From Chamaea fasciata (taxonomy: Eukaryota; Chordata; Aves; Passeriformes; Sylviidae), in assembly GCA_029207755.1 (NCBI GenBank), contig JARCOQ010000017.1:8072945-8136944 (forward strand): DNA of 64,000 nt. The letters run 5' to 3'. This document shows, piece after piece, positions 55,418 through 64,000 of this stretch. Position 1 is the stretch's first letter; every line of letters begins with the position of its first letter. Below the pieces are notes generated by a model. The model was given only the letters and a program-made list of their open reading frames with translations, was not told the DNA's origin and did no database searches. The position numbers and the translations under genes are program-made.

Positions 55418-55518
55418 ATGCGCCCCCTTCCTCGCCTACAAGGGCTACCTCTGCGGAGCTGCGTCCGGGGGGGAAGCTACAACAGGCAGCACGGCACCGC
55501 TGTCCACCAGGACGCCAG
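55418..55518 (+). CDS. Unassigned first exon opposite ACOT8
   Basis: An ATG in a CpG island opens a frame starting MRPLPRLQGLPLRSC that reaches a good donor GCCAG|GTAAGG at 55,518/55,519. No family is recognised and downstream exons are not clear. In human the gene in this position and orientation is ZSWIM3, but nothing here resembles it. It may be a non-coding or lineage-specific transcript. Confidence 0.3.
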
Positions 55519-56607
55519 GTAAGGCCCGGCCGCTGCGTCCGGCTGCAGCTCGCAGCAGCTCCTGTGGTAGGGCCGTGAGCCGGGGGTCCCCCGGTGTAGC
55601 ACCGCCAGGCCCCGTGGAGCCGCCGCTTGGGCCCAGCCCAGCGCCGTCCCGGGGCACAGGCCCTGTCCCGTACCTGGCTTTGATAACCGGGCTGATCCCG
55701 GTAGTGTGATGCCCCGGTACCGGGGCGCCGCCATCTGTGCCACACACTTGCTGTGTTCACTGTATTACAGTTCCTGCCTTTTTCAGCTCAAGACTCCAAG
55801 CATCGGCATCTGCAGCATTCTCCAGCTGTCCTTACCTCACTGCAGTGGAAAGGTGATATCAGGTTTCCCTCAGGGAGCACTTGATTCCACGGCCTTCACT
55901 TCTCCAAGCGGGTGTAGTGACGCTGTTTACTTTCCATCTTAGTTGGTGGATCTGCTTTGGTGCACAAAGGCTGCAGGGTCACTCACAAGTTACGCAACTG
56001 CTCCCTTTGCCCTTTTAAAATGTAACTTGCATTCTTAAAACAGAGTTTAACCTCCTTCCTTGAAGCTTTTCTTGTCATGTTCTAGCCTGCTCCTCCAGAA
56101 CTGCAGAACCGTGTGGTTTAGGGGTAAAAACACAAACACATGGTTAGCAGCTTCCACATCAATGTGATGAAGTGCTTCTTCAAGCAGTTGCTGAGAGTCT
56201 CTTCCTACACGGGGCGCCGGGCAAGGGAGGACAAGTCCTCTTCCTTATGGAGAGCAAGGAGTGAGGGCGGAGAGAGGTGCACTTCTTGCTGAAGTGAGAG
56301 ACATGAGAGAGAGTCCAGTCGCTGAGCCTCGAGCTGCTGCAGAGCGCTGGGGAGCAGTCGAAGGAGGGAGGAGGGGGAGGCAGGCAGGCATGAGCCGGTG
56401 CCCGCACGCCGCTCTGGGTAGCGGCCACACCGAGGGGCGCTCCCGGCGTCCCCGGCCCGGTGCGATGCAGAGCGGCCGCTGCGGGCGGCGCCCGAGCGCT
56501 CCGGTCCCGCCGCGGCGGGCGGTGCCGAGCGCCGTGTGAGGCGACACCGCGCCGTGATCGGCGGGGGAGACGGCGGCGGAGCGCGGCAGGGACAGGGACG
56601 CGCCGCG

Positions 56608-57912
56608 ATGTCCCCGCCGGTAGCGGCAGCCCGGAGGTGGCCCGCGGCAGCGGCGCAGCTCTCCGTGTTCCCCCTCGGCAAGTGGCTGCAGCAGCCGTAC
56701 CTGGAGCACCTCACCGAGTGGCTGGCCGTGATCGCCGCCAGGAAAGCCACGGCTGCAGGCACTGAGAGCCACCGGCAGGAGCTGCTCGCCGTCCTGAGAG
56801 ACCTCATCACGCTGGACTTGCTGCCTCAGCTCCACCTTCACTGGCTGCTCGAGGATGGGATCGGGGCTACGCACGGAGGGCATCTAGGGCAAGAGCAGAG
56901 ACTTCTTCATGGAGCTGGAGATTGTCATCCAAGGGTTAAGTCAGATTTTCAGTGCTGGGCTCTCTCTGGAGAGCTGCATCACCGCCTTGGTCCAGCACTA
57001 TGAAAAGTGTGTTTCTAAGATCCCTCCTGATGCCGTGACATTCTGCTCACCATCTTGATCACTGTGCTGCTCAGGCAGCTCCCCAGAGTCTGCCTGTTTC
57101 AGACTTGCCTGTTGACCCTCTGGTGTGCCAGGGTAACAAATCCCAGAGCTCTGGCCAAGCTTCCCCCACTGTGACAGCAGCTCAGCAGAAGCAGCAGCCT
57201 GTGTCAGCCTCTCCTGCAGCTGCTGAGAATTGTTTGATTGTTCTCCAGAGCCCACCAGCTCCCTAAGGCCCTGCAGTGTCAGCCTGAAACACCTCATGCT
57301 CTTCTCCAGAGTGAGCCAGCCAGCTCAGTCCCTGTTAGATCCTGTATCCTGTGGCAAAACTGGAGGCCACAGAAACCTCAGAGGATGACAGTGAAGATTA
57401 AATTACCCAAAGGACTGAAGATGGCATCAGGCAGTTTTTGAGTGGCATTTCCTCAGAGGCTGCTGCCAGGCTGTGCATGAGTGAGCTGGCAGAGGTTTGG
57501 AAGTCCATGCAGCTGATTGGCACCAGGTAGGACACGCTCAGTGTACAGATCCTGAAGGATGCCCACCTTCCAGGAAGGCCCAAGTATCTACACTTGCCAC
57601 TTCAACCAGGCCTTCCAGCTGTCCTGCTGGCACATCTTGGCCATGCTGAATTCAAACAGGAAGCTCTTGCAGAGGGAGATGCTCAGTAGACCATGGGAGA
57701 GGGGATTAGATGCCCATCGGGCTGGGTGAGACAGTGCTGATGGCCTATTGGAGGTTCTAAAGAGGTCCTGGAATAAATCTTTGGATAAATCCCTGGTGGT
57801 GTTCTTCCTCACAGCAGAGATCAGGCAGCTGCCTGCCACAGTAGTGAGGACTTTGTGGGAACTGGCTGACAGCTGGATCAGGCCCTACATTGAGGTGAAG
57901 TTCCAGCACTGA
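56608..57912 (+). pseudogene. Broken gene of unknown identity
   Basis: A frame begins in GC-rich DNA at 56,608 (MSPPVAAARRWPAAAAQ) and reads a helical, Leu-rich sequence (FPLGKWLQQPYLEHLTEWLA, RQELLAVLRDLITLDLLP). A one-frame shift near 56,885 then continues as DFFMELEIVIQGLSQIF and EKCVSKIPPDAVTFC before stops. Further on, fragments such as SGISSEAAARLCMSELAEVW (about 57,437-57,497) still look protein-like but are cut by stops at several places to 57,912. No introns are evident. This fits a processed or decayed copy of a helical-repeat protein. I do not recognise the parent. Confidence 0.4.
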
Positions 57913-58159
57913 GTGGGAGCTAAGCTGGATGCTTTCTCTGTGTCCTGTCTTGCACCTTAATTCCCCTCAGCCTGTCATTTCCTTGGCGTGGAAGGGGAAG
58001 TTTGGGTCCTTGATCTGCTGAATGAGCATCGCTTCTTGCACAGGGCAGCAGAGGAAGTGGATTGGGATCCTGATCCCGCAGGAAAGGTAACAGTCACTGA
58101 CCTGGCTAACAGCTGTGGCCAGGAGCCAGCTCTGGGTGGTGTGTTGTGGGAGGTGCTGG

Positions 58160-59720
58160 TATCACAGAATCTGCTGAGTTGGAAGGGAGCCATTGGGATC
58201 ATGTCCAACTCCCAGTCCTGTGCCGGACACCACAAAAATCCCACCCTGTGCCTGAGAGCATTGTCCAGACACTTCCTGAATTCAGACAGGCTTGATGCCA
58301 CGACCACTGCCCACGAGAGCCTGTTCCAGGTGAAAAACCTTTTTCTGATATCCTACCTCAATCTCTCCTGACTCAGTTTTATACCATTTCCTCAAGTTCT
58401 TGACCACTGTCACTGATCATGACAGTGAAGAGATCAGTGCCTGCTCCTCTGCTTCCTCTCATGAGGATGTTGAAGACCACAAGGAGGTCTTCCTTCAGTT
58501 TCCTCTTCTCCAGGCTGAACAGACCAAGTGGCCTCAACTGTTCCTCATAAACTTCGTCTCCAGTCCCATCACCATTCTCATGTCATCTTTTGAATGCTCT
58601 CTAATAACCCATTGTCTTTTTTTACATTGTGGTGCCAAAACTCCAAAACTGCCTCCAGGACTCAAGGTGAGGCTGCACCAGTGCAGAGCAGGGCAGGACA
58701 ATCCCCTCCATTGCTGGTGATGCTGTGCCTGATGCCCCCAGGACAGGGTTGGCCCTCCCAGCTGCCAGGGCACTGCTGATTCATATTCAACTTGCCATCT
58801 ATCAGGACCTCCAGGTCCCTTTCCACAGTGCTGGTCTCCAACATCTTGTTCCCCTGTCTGTATATACAACCAGGGTTGCCCTGTACAAGGCACAGAATCT
58901 GTCACTTTTTCCTGTTAAACTTCACACAGTTGGTGATTGCCCATCTCTCCAATTTGTTGAGGTCTTTCAGCAGGGCCTCTCTGCCCTTAATGGAGTTGAC
59001 AGCTCCTCCCAATTTAGTGTTGTCAGCACTAAATATTAATATATTACTTAGAATTCCTTCAAGTCCCGAGTCCAAGTTGTTAATGAAGATGTTGAAGAGA
59101 ACTGAGCCAAGGGTGGAGCCCTATAGAACCTCTCTAGTGACTGGACACCAGCCTGATGTCACCCCATTCATTATAACTCTTTGTGCCCAGCTTGTGAACC
59201 AGTTGCTCACCCATTGTCTAACAGGGTTATTCAGCTGCAAGCTAGATAATTTGTCCAAAAGAATACTGGGACAGATAGTATCAAAAGCTTTGCTGAAGCC
59301 CCAAAACATTACATCTACTGGCTTTCCTTGGTCAGTTAGGTGGGTTACCCTGTTGTCAAAGGAAATCATGTTCAACAAGCAGGACTTTGGCTTCATGAAG
59401 CCATGCTGGCTGTGAATGGTGACTCTATTTTCTTCCAGGTGTTTTTCAGTACCTGCCAGAATGATCTTTTCCATGATTTTACTGGGCACTGAAGTGAGAC
59501 TGACAGGCCTGTAGTTTCCAGGGTCCTGCTTCCTGCTCTTCTTTGAAATCGGGACATCGTTACCCAGCTTCCAGTCATGTGGCACCTCTCCAGATTCCCA
59601 AAACTGTTCAAAAATCACTGAGAGTCTTTGTGATGACATCAGCCGGCTCTTTGTGGTTTCTCAAATTAATCCCATAAAGGCCCACAGTTTTGTAGAGGTC
59701 TAGGTACAGTAACATGTGAC
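58160..59720 (-). mobile_element. CR1 LINE, 5'-truncated, with reverse-transcriptase remnant
   Basis: The whole stretch is the reverse complement of a CR1 3' half. The CR1 tail lies at the left end (CACAGAATCTGCTGAG, then CTCTTCTCCAGGCTGAACAG). At the right end the minus strand keeps an open frame (59,639-59,121) with LINE reverse-transcriptase motifs such as NYRPVSLTSVPSKIMEK and FSKAFDTICPSILLDKL. The element is truncated 5' and the frame is closed further down by mutations. Confidence 0.88.
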
Positions 59721-59724
59721 AGAA

Positions 59725-61190
59725 CTATTTCATCTGTAGCCAGCACCCACAGGTCCTTGCAGCATCCAGCTGTGAGGTGTTGTGCAACAGAGCCAATAAA
59801 TCACCCTTGTGTTGTTTGGAAGCTGAGTCTGGCCCTGTGCCAGCTGCAGCTACCCCTCCCTGCCCAGGGAACAGGGCATGGGAAATCGGGCAGGGCTTTG
59901 GGCAGTGCTCCTCGGTGGTCAGTGGTCGTGTCTCACTGTGGTGCCCCAGGTGGGAGGAGCTGGCAGCTCCTGAATCCCTGCAATCCCACTGTGCTGCAGC
60001 CTACTGTAGAGCAGGGGTGTTGTTTGTCTGGTTGCAGCAGCTGCTCTCAATTCCTTAAAAAAGAGGAACCCGCCCTTGTGTGTGGGGGTCACTGCCGGGC
60101 AGATAACACTGCAGGGAGGTGGGGAGCAAAGGCTTCATGCAAGGGTGGGGGAGGGAAAACAGCCTGGAGAGTAAACGCCCTGGTCTGTGGGCGCTGCTCT
60201 GGAGTGGGTGAGTTCCCCAGTCCCATTGCAGCCAGATGACCTCCAGCCCCAGCAGCTCCCAGCCTGTTGGGACATAGCAGGGAGTGTCAGAGACCTCACT
60301 CCATTGCTGTGGTTTGGTCACTGTTCATGTTTTCCCCATTTAGCAATTCCTTCATTAACACTTTGGTGCTGATGGAGTTGGTCCTGGTTTCGGGCTGGGG
60401 ATTTCCTTTGAGCAAGAGTTTTGTAACATGATCTGATACTATCGAGTCTCCGACTAAATATAGCATCGGGTTTCTTCAAAACACCTTTTTGTAAGCTTAG
60501 AGCTGCTTGATTTTCCTTTGTGCTGTGGAAGAGGCCTGGAAGGCCTTGCCAGCCTCTTTGCTATCTTTCTGGCTCCCACAGGCACCCACCCCTCTGATTT
60601 TAGACCTTTCCCCTCCAGCCTGTTCCTCTGCACAGCTGCCACGCTGCCTCCCCTCCAGCCTGGCATAGGCACTGCAGGATGCTGGCTGCCATCCCCACCT
60701 GCCAGGAGTTGAAGGGTCTGGCTGAGGGCACGGAGCTGCAAGTCAGGATGGCTGTGCCCTGCACCAGGTCACTGTGACTGGCTCTGTGGCCACAGACACG
60801 TGCCCAAGCAACGGCTGCTGCCAGCACTGCTGTCTGGGTACTCCAGCATCTGACTCGTCCCCCTCCAAGCTGAACACACAGGAAATAACTCATCGTTCTC
60901 TGGGTAAACATCTTTCCCAAGAGTGAAACTGCCCGGGATGAGCGTCCAGCTGTAATTTACCTCCACGTGAGTGCTGTGCCCTCCCACGCTCCACCCACCT
61001 CAGTACTTGCTCTGATCCATCCAGACAGTACAGTGTAATTCCAGGGCTGGAGACACGTCCTGAACCCCACAGGGCTGTGTGGCCTGTACTCCCTTCCTCA
61101 CTGGTGGGGGAACTGCTCCCACAAGGGATTGCTGAAGCACGGGGGGGGTTCCAGGCCCCCAAGCCTCCTTTGACAGAGTCTTGTCTGGAA
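59725..61190. other. Intergenic, no gene seen
   Basis: Short overlapping frames only. No ZSWIM-type or SPATA25-type sequence is recognised, although these genes lie between ACOT8 and NEURL2 in human. Confidence 0.45.
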
Positions 61191-61194
61191 GCAC

Positions 61195-61200
61195 TTTATT
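61195..61200 (-). other. Polyadenylation signal of NEURL2
   Basis: TTTATT on plus, AATAAA on minus, about 220 bases after the NEURL2 stop codon. Confidence 0.7.
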
Positions 61201-61416
61201 GCTTTCTCTGACCCACATCAATCCCCCTGCCCGTACTCTGGGCATGCCACACCATCAGTGTGGGGAAAATCCCAACCCCACTTTGCCCTGCTCTCATGTC
61301 AGCCCTTCAGCAGCACGTGGTGGGCGAGTGGGCAGGGAAGGGGCACAGAGCCTGCCAGGCAGCCATCACTGGGGGGCTGTAGATGTGGGGGGCAGCCCAG
61401 CAGCACCCTTGATACC

Positions 61417-63577
61417 TCACTCATGTTGGCAGTAGCTCTTGAGTAGCGGGGGCAAGTCCAGGCCATCGATGGCCAGGCGGTGCACAATGTGTTTCTGGAT
61501 AACCAGCCGGCACAGTGTCTGCAGGGAAGGAACTGGAAGAGAACAGAGAGTGTACCTGAGCTGGGCAAGTCATCAGGGAGGCTGAGCACAGAGGGGTGGA
61601 GGAACTGGCAGAGCTTCTCCGAGGCACTGTGGTTAAAGGCAGTGGTGGGTGAGTTTGTTCTGTGGCTTCATCCTGCCCTGGGCTTGAACTGGCTGTGCGG
61701 GGGCTGGTGCCAGGCTGCTCCAGCAGGGCTGGAAGCTCAAGGGCCCTGGGCAGCAAAGCTTTTCCCGCTATTAGGAGGAAGATTGAGAGACAGTTATGTG
61801 CCCTAGCTGTATGTGACTGTGCCTGGTTTGCATTTCTTTCTCTGGCAGCTGTTAAGCAACTTTCCAGGTTTCACATACCCATGCTGTGCTTCTTTCCCAT
61901 CCCACTCCCTTGGTCTGCCTGCACTTGCCCCAGCACCAGGCTGCTGGGTCAGTGTCTACAGGCTGGGGCTACACTGCCTGCAGAGACAGCGCCTGCCATG
62001 CCTTTGGGGACAGACCACCATGAGAACCATTCCCTTGGGCACCTGCACAGAATCTGCCTGGTTCCTGCTCTTGTGATAGCAGTTCCCAGAGCCATCGGTG
62101 GCTTAGCAGCATGGGTACTGTCTGCTGCAGCCAGCACTCTCCTCAGGTGTTACACCAGGGAGAATACCATGTTCCAGCCTTGGAACAGAAGCAGCTGCTC
62201 TGACACCAGCATGTGAAGCAGTGGCTCCCAGTGCTGGGGGCAGCCAGTACTCTGGCTCTAGGTCTTCTGGCTCTGTCTCACCTGATCCATCTCCTCATTT
62301 TTCCAGCATGATGCTAATTAGCACTTATTAGCCTGGTCCCTCCCAGCAAACCAAGGGACACAGGATAATGCCCAGGCTCCGATGGCATCACAGGGTGTCT
62401 GCCCAGGGAGCACTGTGTCTGGGACACGCGGTAGATGTGTCAGTGCAATGTGCTAAGCCATGCTGAATGTAGGTGGATGTTTTGATGCCAGGGCAGGTTC
62501 TTGGTTGGCTCTGGCTGCCACATGCTGTAGGCAAGGCTGGGCACAGCAAGGCCTCACAGCTGTGGGACAGCCCCGAACACCCAACCCCATCACTCTCCTT
62601 GGGAAGGGTGGCCAGGGGGCCTCTGCCTGACTGCTGCTGCTGCTGGGAGTCTCTTCTCTGGCCCCAGCACAGCGCCCATGGCAAAGCTTTCATCAGACAC
62701 TGCCCAGCAGTAGTACTGTGGATCTCACCTGTGCTCCACAATGATCAGAGGCTTTCCTGTGCCCTCTTAACCCCCTGTGTCCATCTGCCCAGTGGCACAT
62801 GCCAACCTTCCCCCTGTTGGCAACTGTGGGATGACCCCACCAGAGCTCCCCCACTCCCGGCCCACACAGCACGTGCCGCAGGGACGGGCACAGATACCTA
62901 CAGCCATAATCCACTGGGATGACCCGGACGCTCTTGGTGGAGGCAAAGACGTCAATGACGGCGTAGAGTGGGCGGGTGGTAGGCAGGCCCCTGGCGCTCG
63001 GTCCCATGTCCTCACCGTTGATGACAATGTGCATGTCAGCGGTGCCGTCGGGCTGTGGGGCGTAGAGAACCCCGATGCGGCTGCGCCGGGCGGTGGCAGG
63101 CAGCACATTCATCTTGTACAGGTCATCCAGGATGTGGCTGTAGCGGCTGGGCCGGCTGCGCCCCACCAGCGTGTCACGGGGGATCCGCACCCGCTCGATC
63201 AGCAGGAATGGTTCCCAGGCACTCCCCCGCGCGTGCACCTCCTCCCCCTCCACCACCACACGGTTGTGGTTCCGGGTGATGGCAAACACCCAGGTGTCCC
63301 CCATGTTGACCAGGTCCGGCAGCGAGTACTCAGGCACTACCTCCAGGCTCTGGGGATCGTGGGCTGTCAGTCCTACGCGCAAGTGCCCGCACCAGCCCAG
63401 CTCCTTCTCCTCAATCTCCACCAGGAAAATCTGCCCAGGTGCCAGAGGCTCCTGGCTGAAGCAGAGCCCGTTGGCAAAGCTCTCCACCCGTGTGGCTTGC
63501 GTGTGTGAGGCATCCAGGCGGATGTTGGTGCCGTGAATGTGGTGGAAGCGTGCAGCAAGCCGGCACCGGGCAGCCAT
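61417..63577 (-). CDS. NEURL2: NEURL2 (Ozz), muscle E3 ligase substrate receptor
   Basis: Two minus-strand exons, 63,577-62,902 and 61,532-61,417, joined in phase 1 give 263 residues (human 285). The neuralized repeat domain covers most of exon 1: RFHHIHGTNIRLD, ATRVESFANGLCFSQEPL, VEIEEKELGWCGHLRVGLTA, DGTADMHIVINGEDMGPSAR and VIDVFASTKSVRVI. Exon 2 encodes the SOCS box (LCRLVIQKHIVHRLAIDGL), which recruits elongin B/C and cullin 5. The donor at 62,901 (GGCT|GTAGGT) was chosen because it yields Y-G-F-P-S-L-Q as in mammals; the nearer-consensus GTATCT breaks the frame. In mammals the protein is muscle-specific and targets beta-catenin and embryonic myosin. The 1.4 kb intron shows no other gene. 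A MEF2 decamer lies 12 bases before the ATG. Confidence 0.94.
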
Positions 63578-63588
63578 TGCTGCCGGAG

Positions 63589-63598
63589 CTATTTTTAA
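63589..63598 (-). promoter_or_regulatory. MEF2/TATA-like site at the NEURL2 start
   Basis: TTAAAAATAG on the minus strand, a perfect YTAWWWWTAR match, ends 12 bases before the ATG. It may act as MEF2 site for muscle expression; it is too close to the ATG to be a TATA box unless translation starts elsewhere. Confidence 0.5.
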
Positions 63599-63814
63599 CT
63601 GTCCCTGTCACAGCTGCTGTGAGGTGGTGACAGCCCGGCTGGGAGGGACAACCAGAGGGCTCAAGGAGGGTCCTAGTGCCATGGCGGAGGTTGGGGGACC
63701 CCTGTGGCTGCTGGGCACAACCGGGCCCAAACCAGACCCACAGGCATTCCACACGGGACTGTCCAGCACGCTGCCACCTAGGCCGGGGTACCTGGCTGTG
63801 CCCATACTGTCCAG

Positions 63815-64000
63815 CAGTGCCTGGCAGTGACTGGTGGTACCCAGTGGTACCAGCCATAGCCAGCAGTGGCCAGTGGTCATCTCACGGCGATGACTGGCAG
63901 TGCCTGGTGATGCCCGGCTTTACCCAGCAGTGCTGGGTGGCACCCGGCTGTGGCCGGTGGTGCCTGGCAGTGGCCCGGCAGTGGCAGTGGTGGTGCCCGG
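63815..64000. repeat. Decayed GGCAGTG/CTGGTG minisatellite
   Basis: Imperfect units of about 10 bases (TGGCAGTGCC, TGGTGGTACC, TGGCAGTGAC, CGGCAGTGG and similar) run to the end of the window. The array continues beyond the right edge. Confidence 0.65.

Noticed and set aside
1..64000. CRISPR arrays, operons, ribosome-binding sites and other prokaryotic features
   Set aside because: The window is vertebrate nuclear DNA with spliced genes, CR1 LINEs and poly(A) signals. The regular repeats seen are minisatellites or trinucleotide arrays without spacer structure.

Overview
The window is vertebrate nuclear DNA, almost certainly from a bird. It has compact GC-rich genes with short GT-AG introns, AATAAA polyadenylation signals, several CR1 LINE fragments with the typical avian 3' end, and a gene order matching human 20q13.12 and chicken chromosome 20 (WFDC cluster, DNTTIP1, UBE2C, TNNC2, SNX21, ACOT8, NEURL2). 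Exon models were built by hand from splice sites, intron phase and recognisable protein families. There is no transcript evidence.

Layout. 1-10,250: no gene; AT-rich blocks that look like conserved non-coding elements, one CR1 copy and an orphan CpG island. 10,288-30,290: a cluster of small secreted-protein genes. These are an orphan signal-peptide gene (10,340), WFDC2 (13,492-15,158), a multi-WAP gene (16,624-18,860), a very large multi-WAP gene with 12 WAP exons (20,012-24,885), an EPPIN-like WAP-Kunitz gene on the minus strand (25,915-26,909) and a small unclassified secreted gene (29,689-30,249). 30,909-34,664: a decayed LTR retroelement on the minus strand. Overlapping its right LTR, also on the minus strand, is a predicted secreted Asp/Asn/Ser/Gly-rich acidic protein gene (33,952-35,325). 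38,906-43,185: DNTTIP1. 43,828-45,025: UBE2C. 45,439-46,175 (minus): an RGS9BP-like gene not present at this place in human. 47,040-48,590 (minus): TNNC2. 50,549-52,068: SNX21. 53,089-55,057 (minus): ACOT8. 55,350-61,190: a minisatellite, an unassigned exon, a broken unidentified gene and a 1.5 kb CR1; I do not recognise ZSWIM3, ZSWIM1 or SPATA25 here. 61,417-63,577 (minus): NEURL2. The window ends in a decayed minisatellite.

How it hangs together. The left half is a fast-evolving protease-inhibitor and innate-defence cluster. Its genes share a design: a TTTAAA/TATAAA box 39-49 bp upstream of the ATG, usually a first exon coding only the signal peptide and ending in phase 1, and domain exons that are all phase 1-1 and so can be duplicated or dropped freely. 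The right half is a conserved housekeeping and muscle block: UBE2C with CCAAT and CHR-like elements, and TNNC2 and NEURL2 each with the same perfect MEF2 decamer.

Main novelties: the 12-WAP gene; WAP domains that have lost both members of a disulfide pair; the acidic gene whose repeat exon appears to lie in an LTR; and the RGS9BP-like paralogue between UBE2C and TNNC2.
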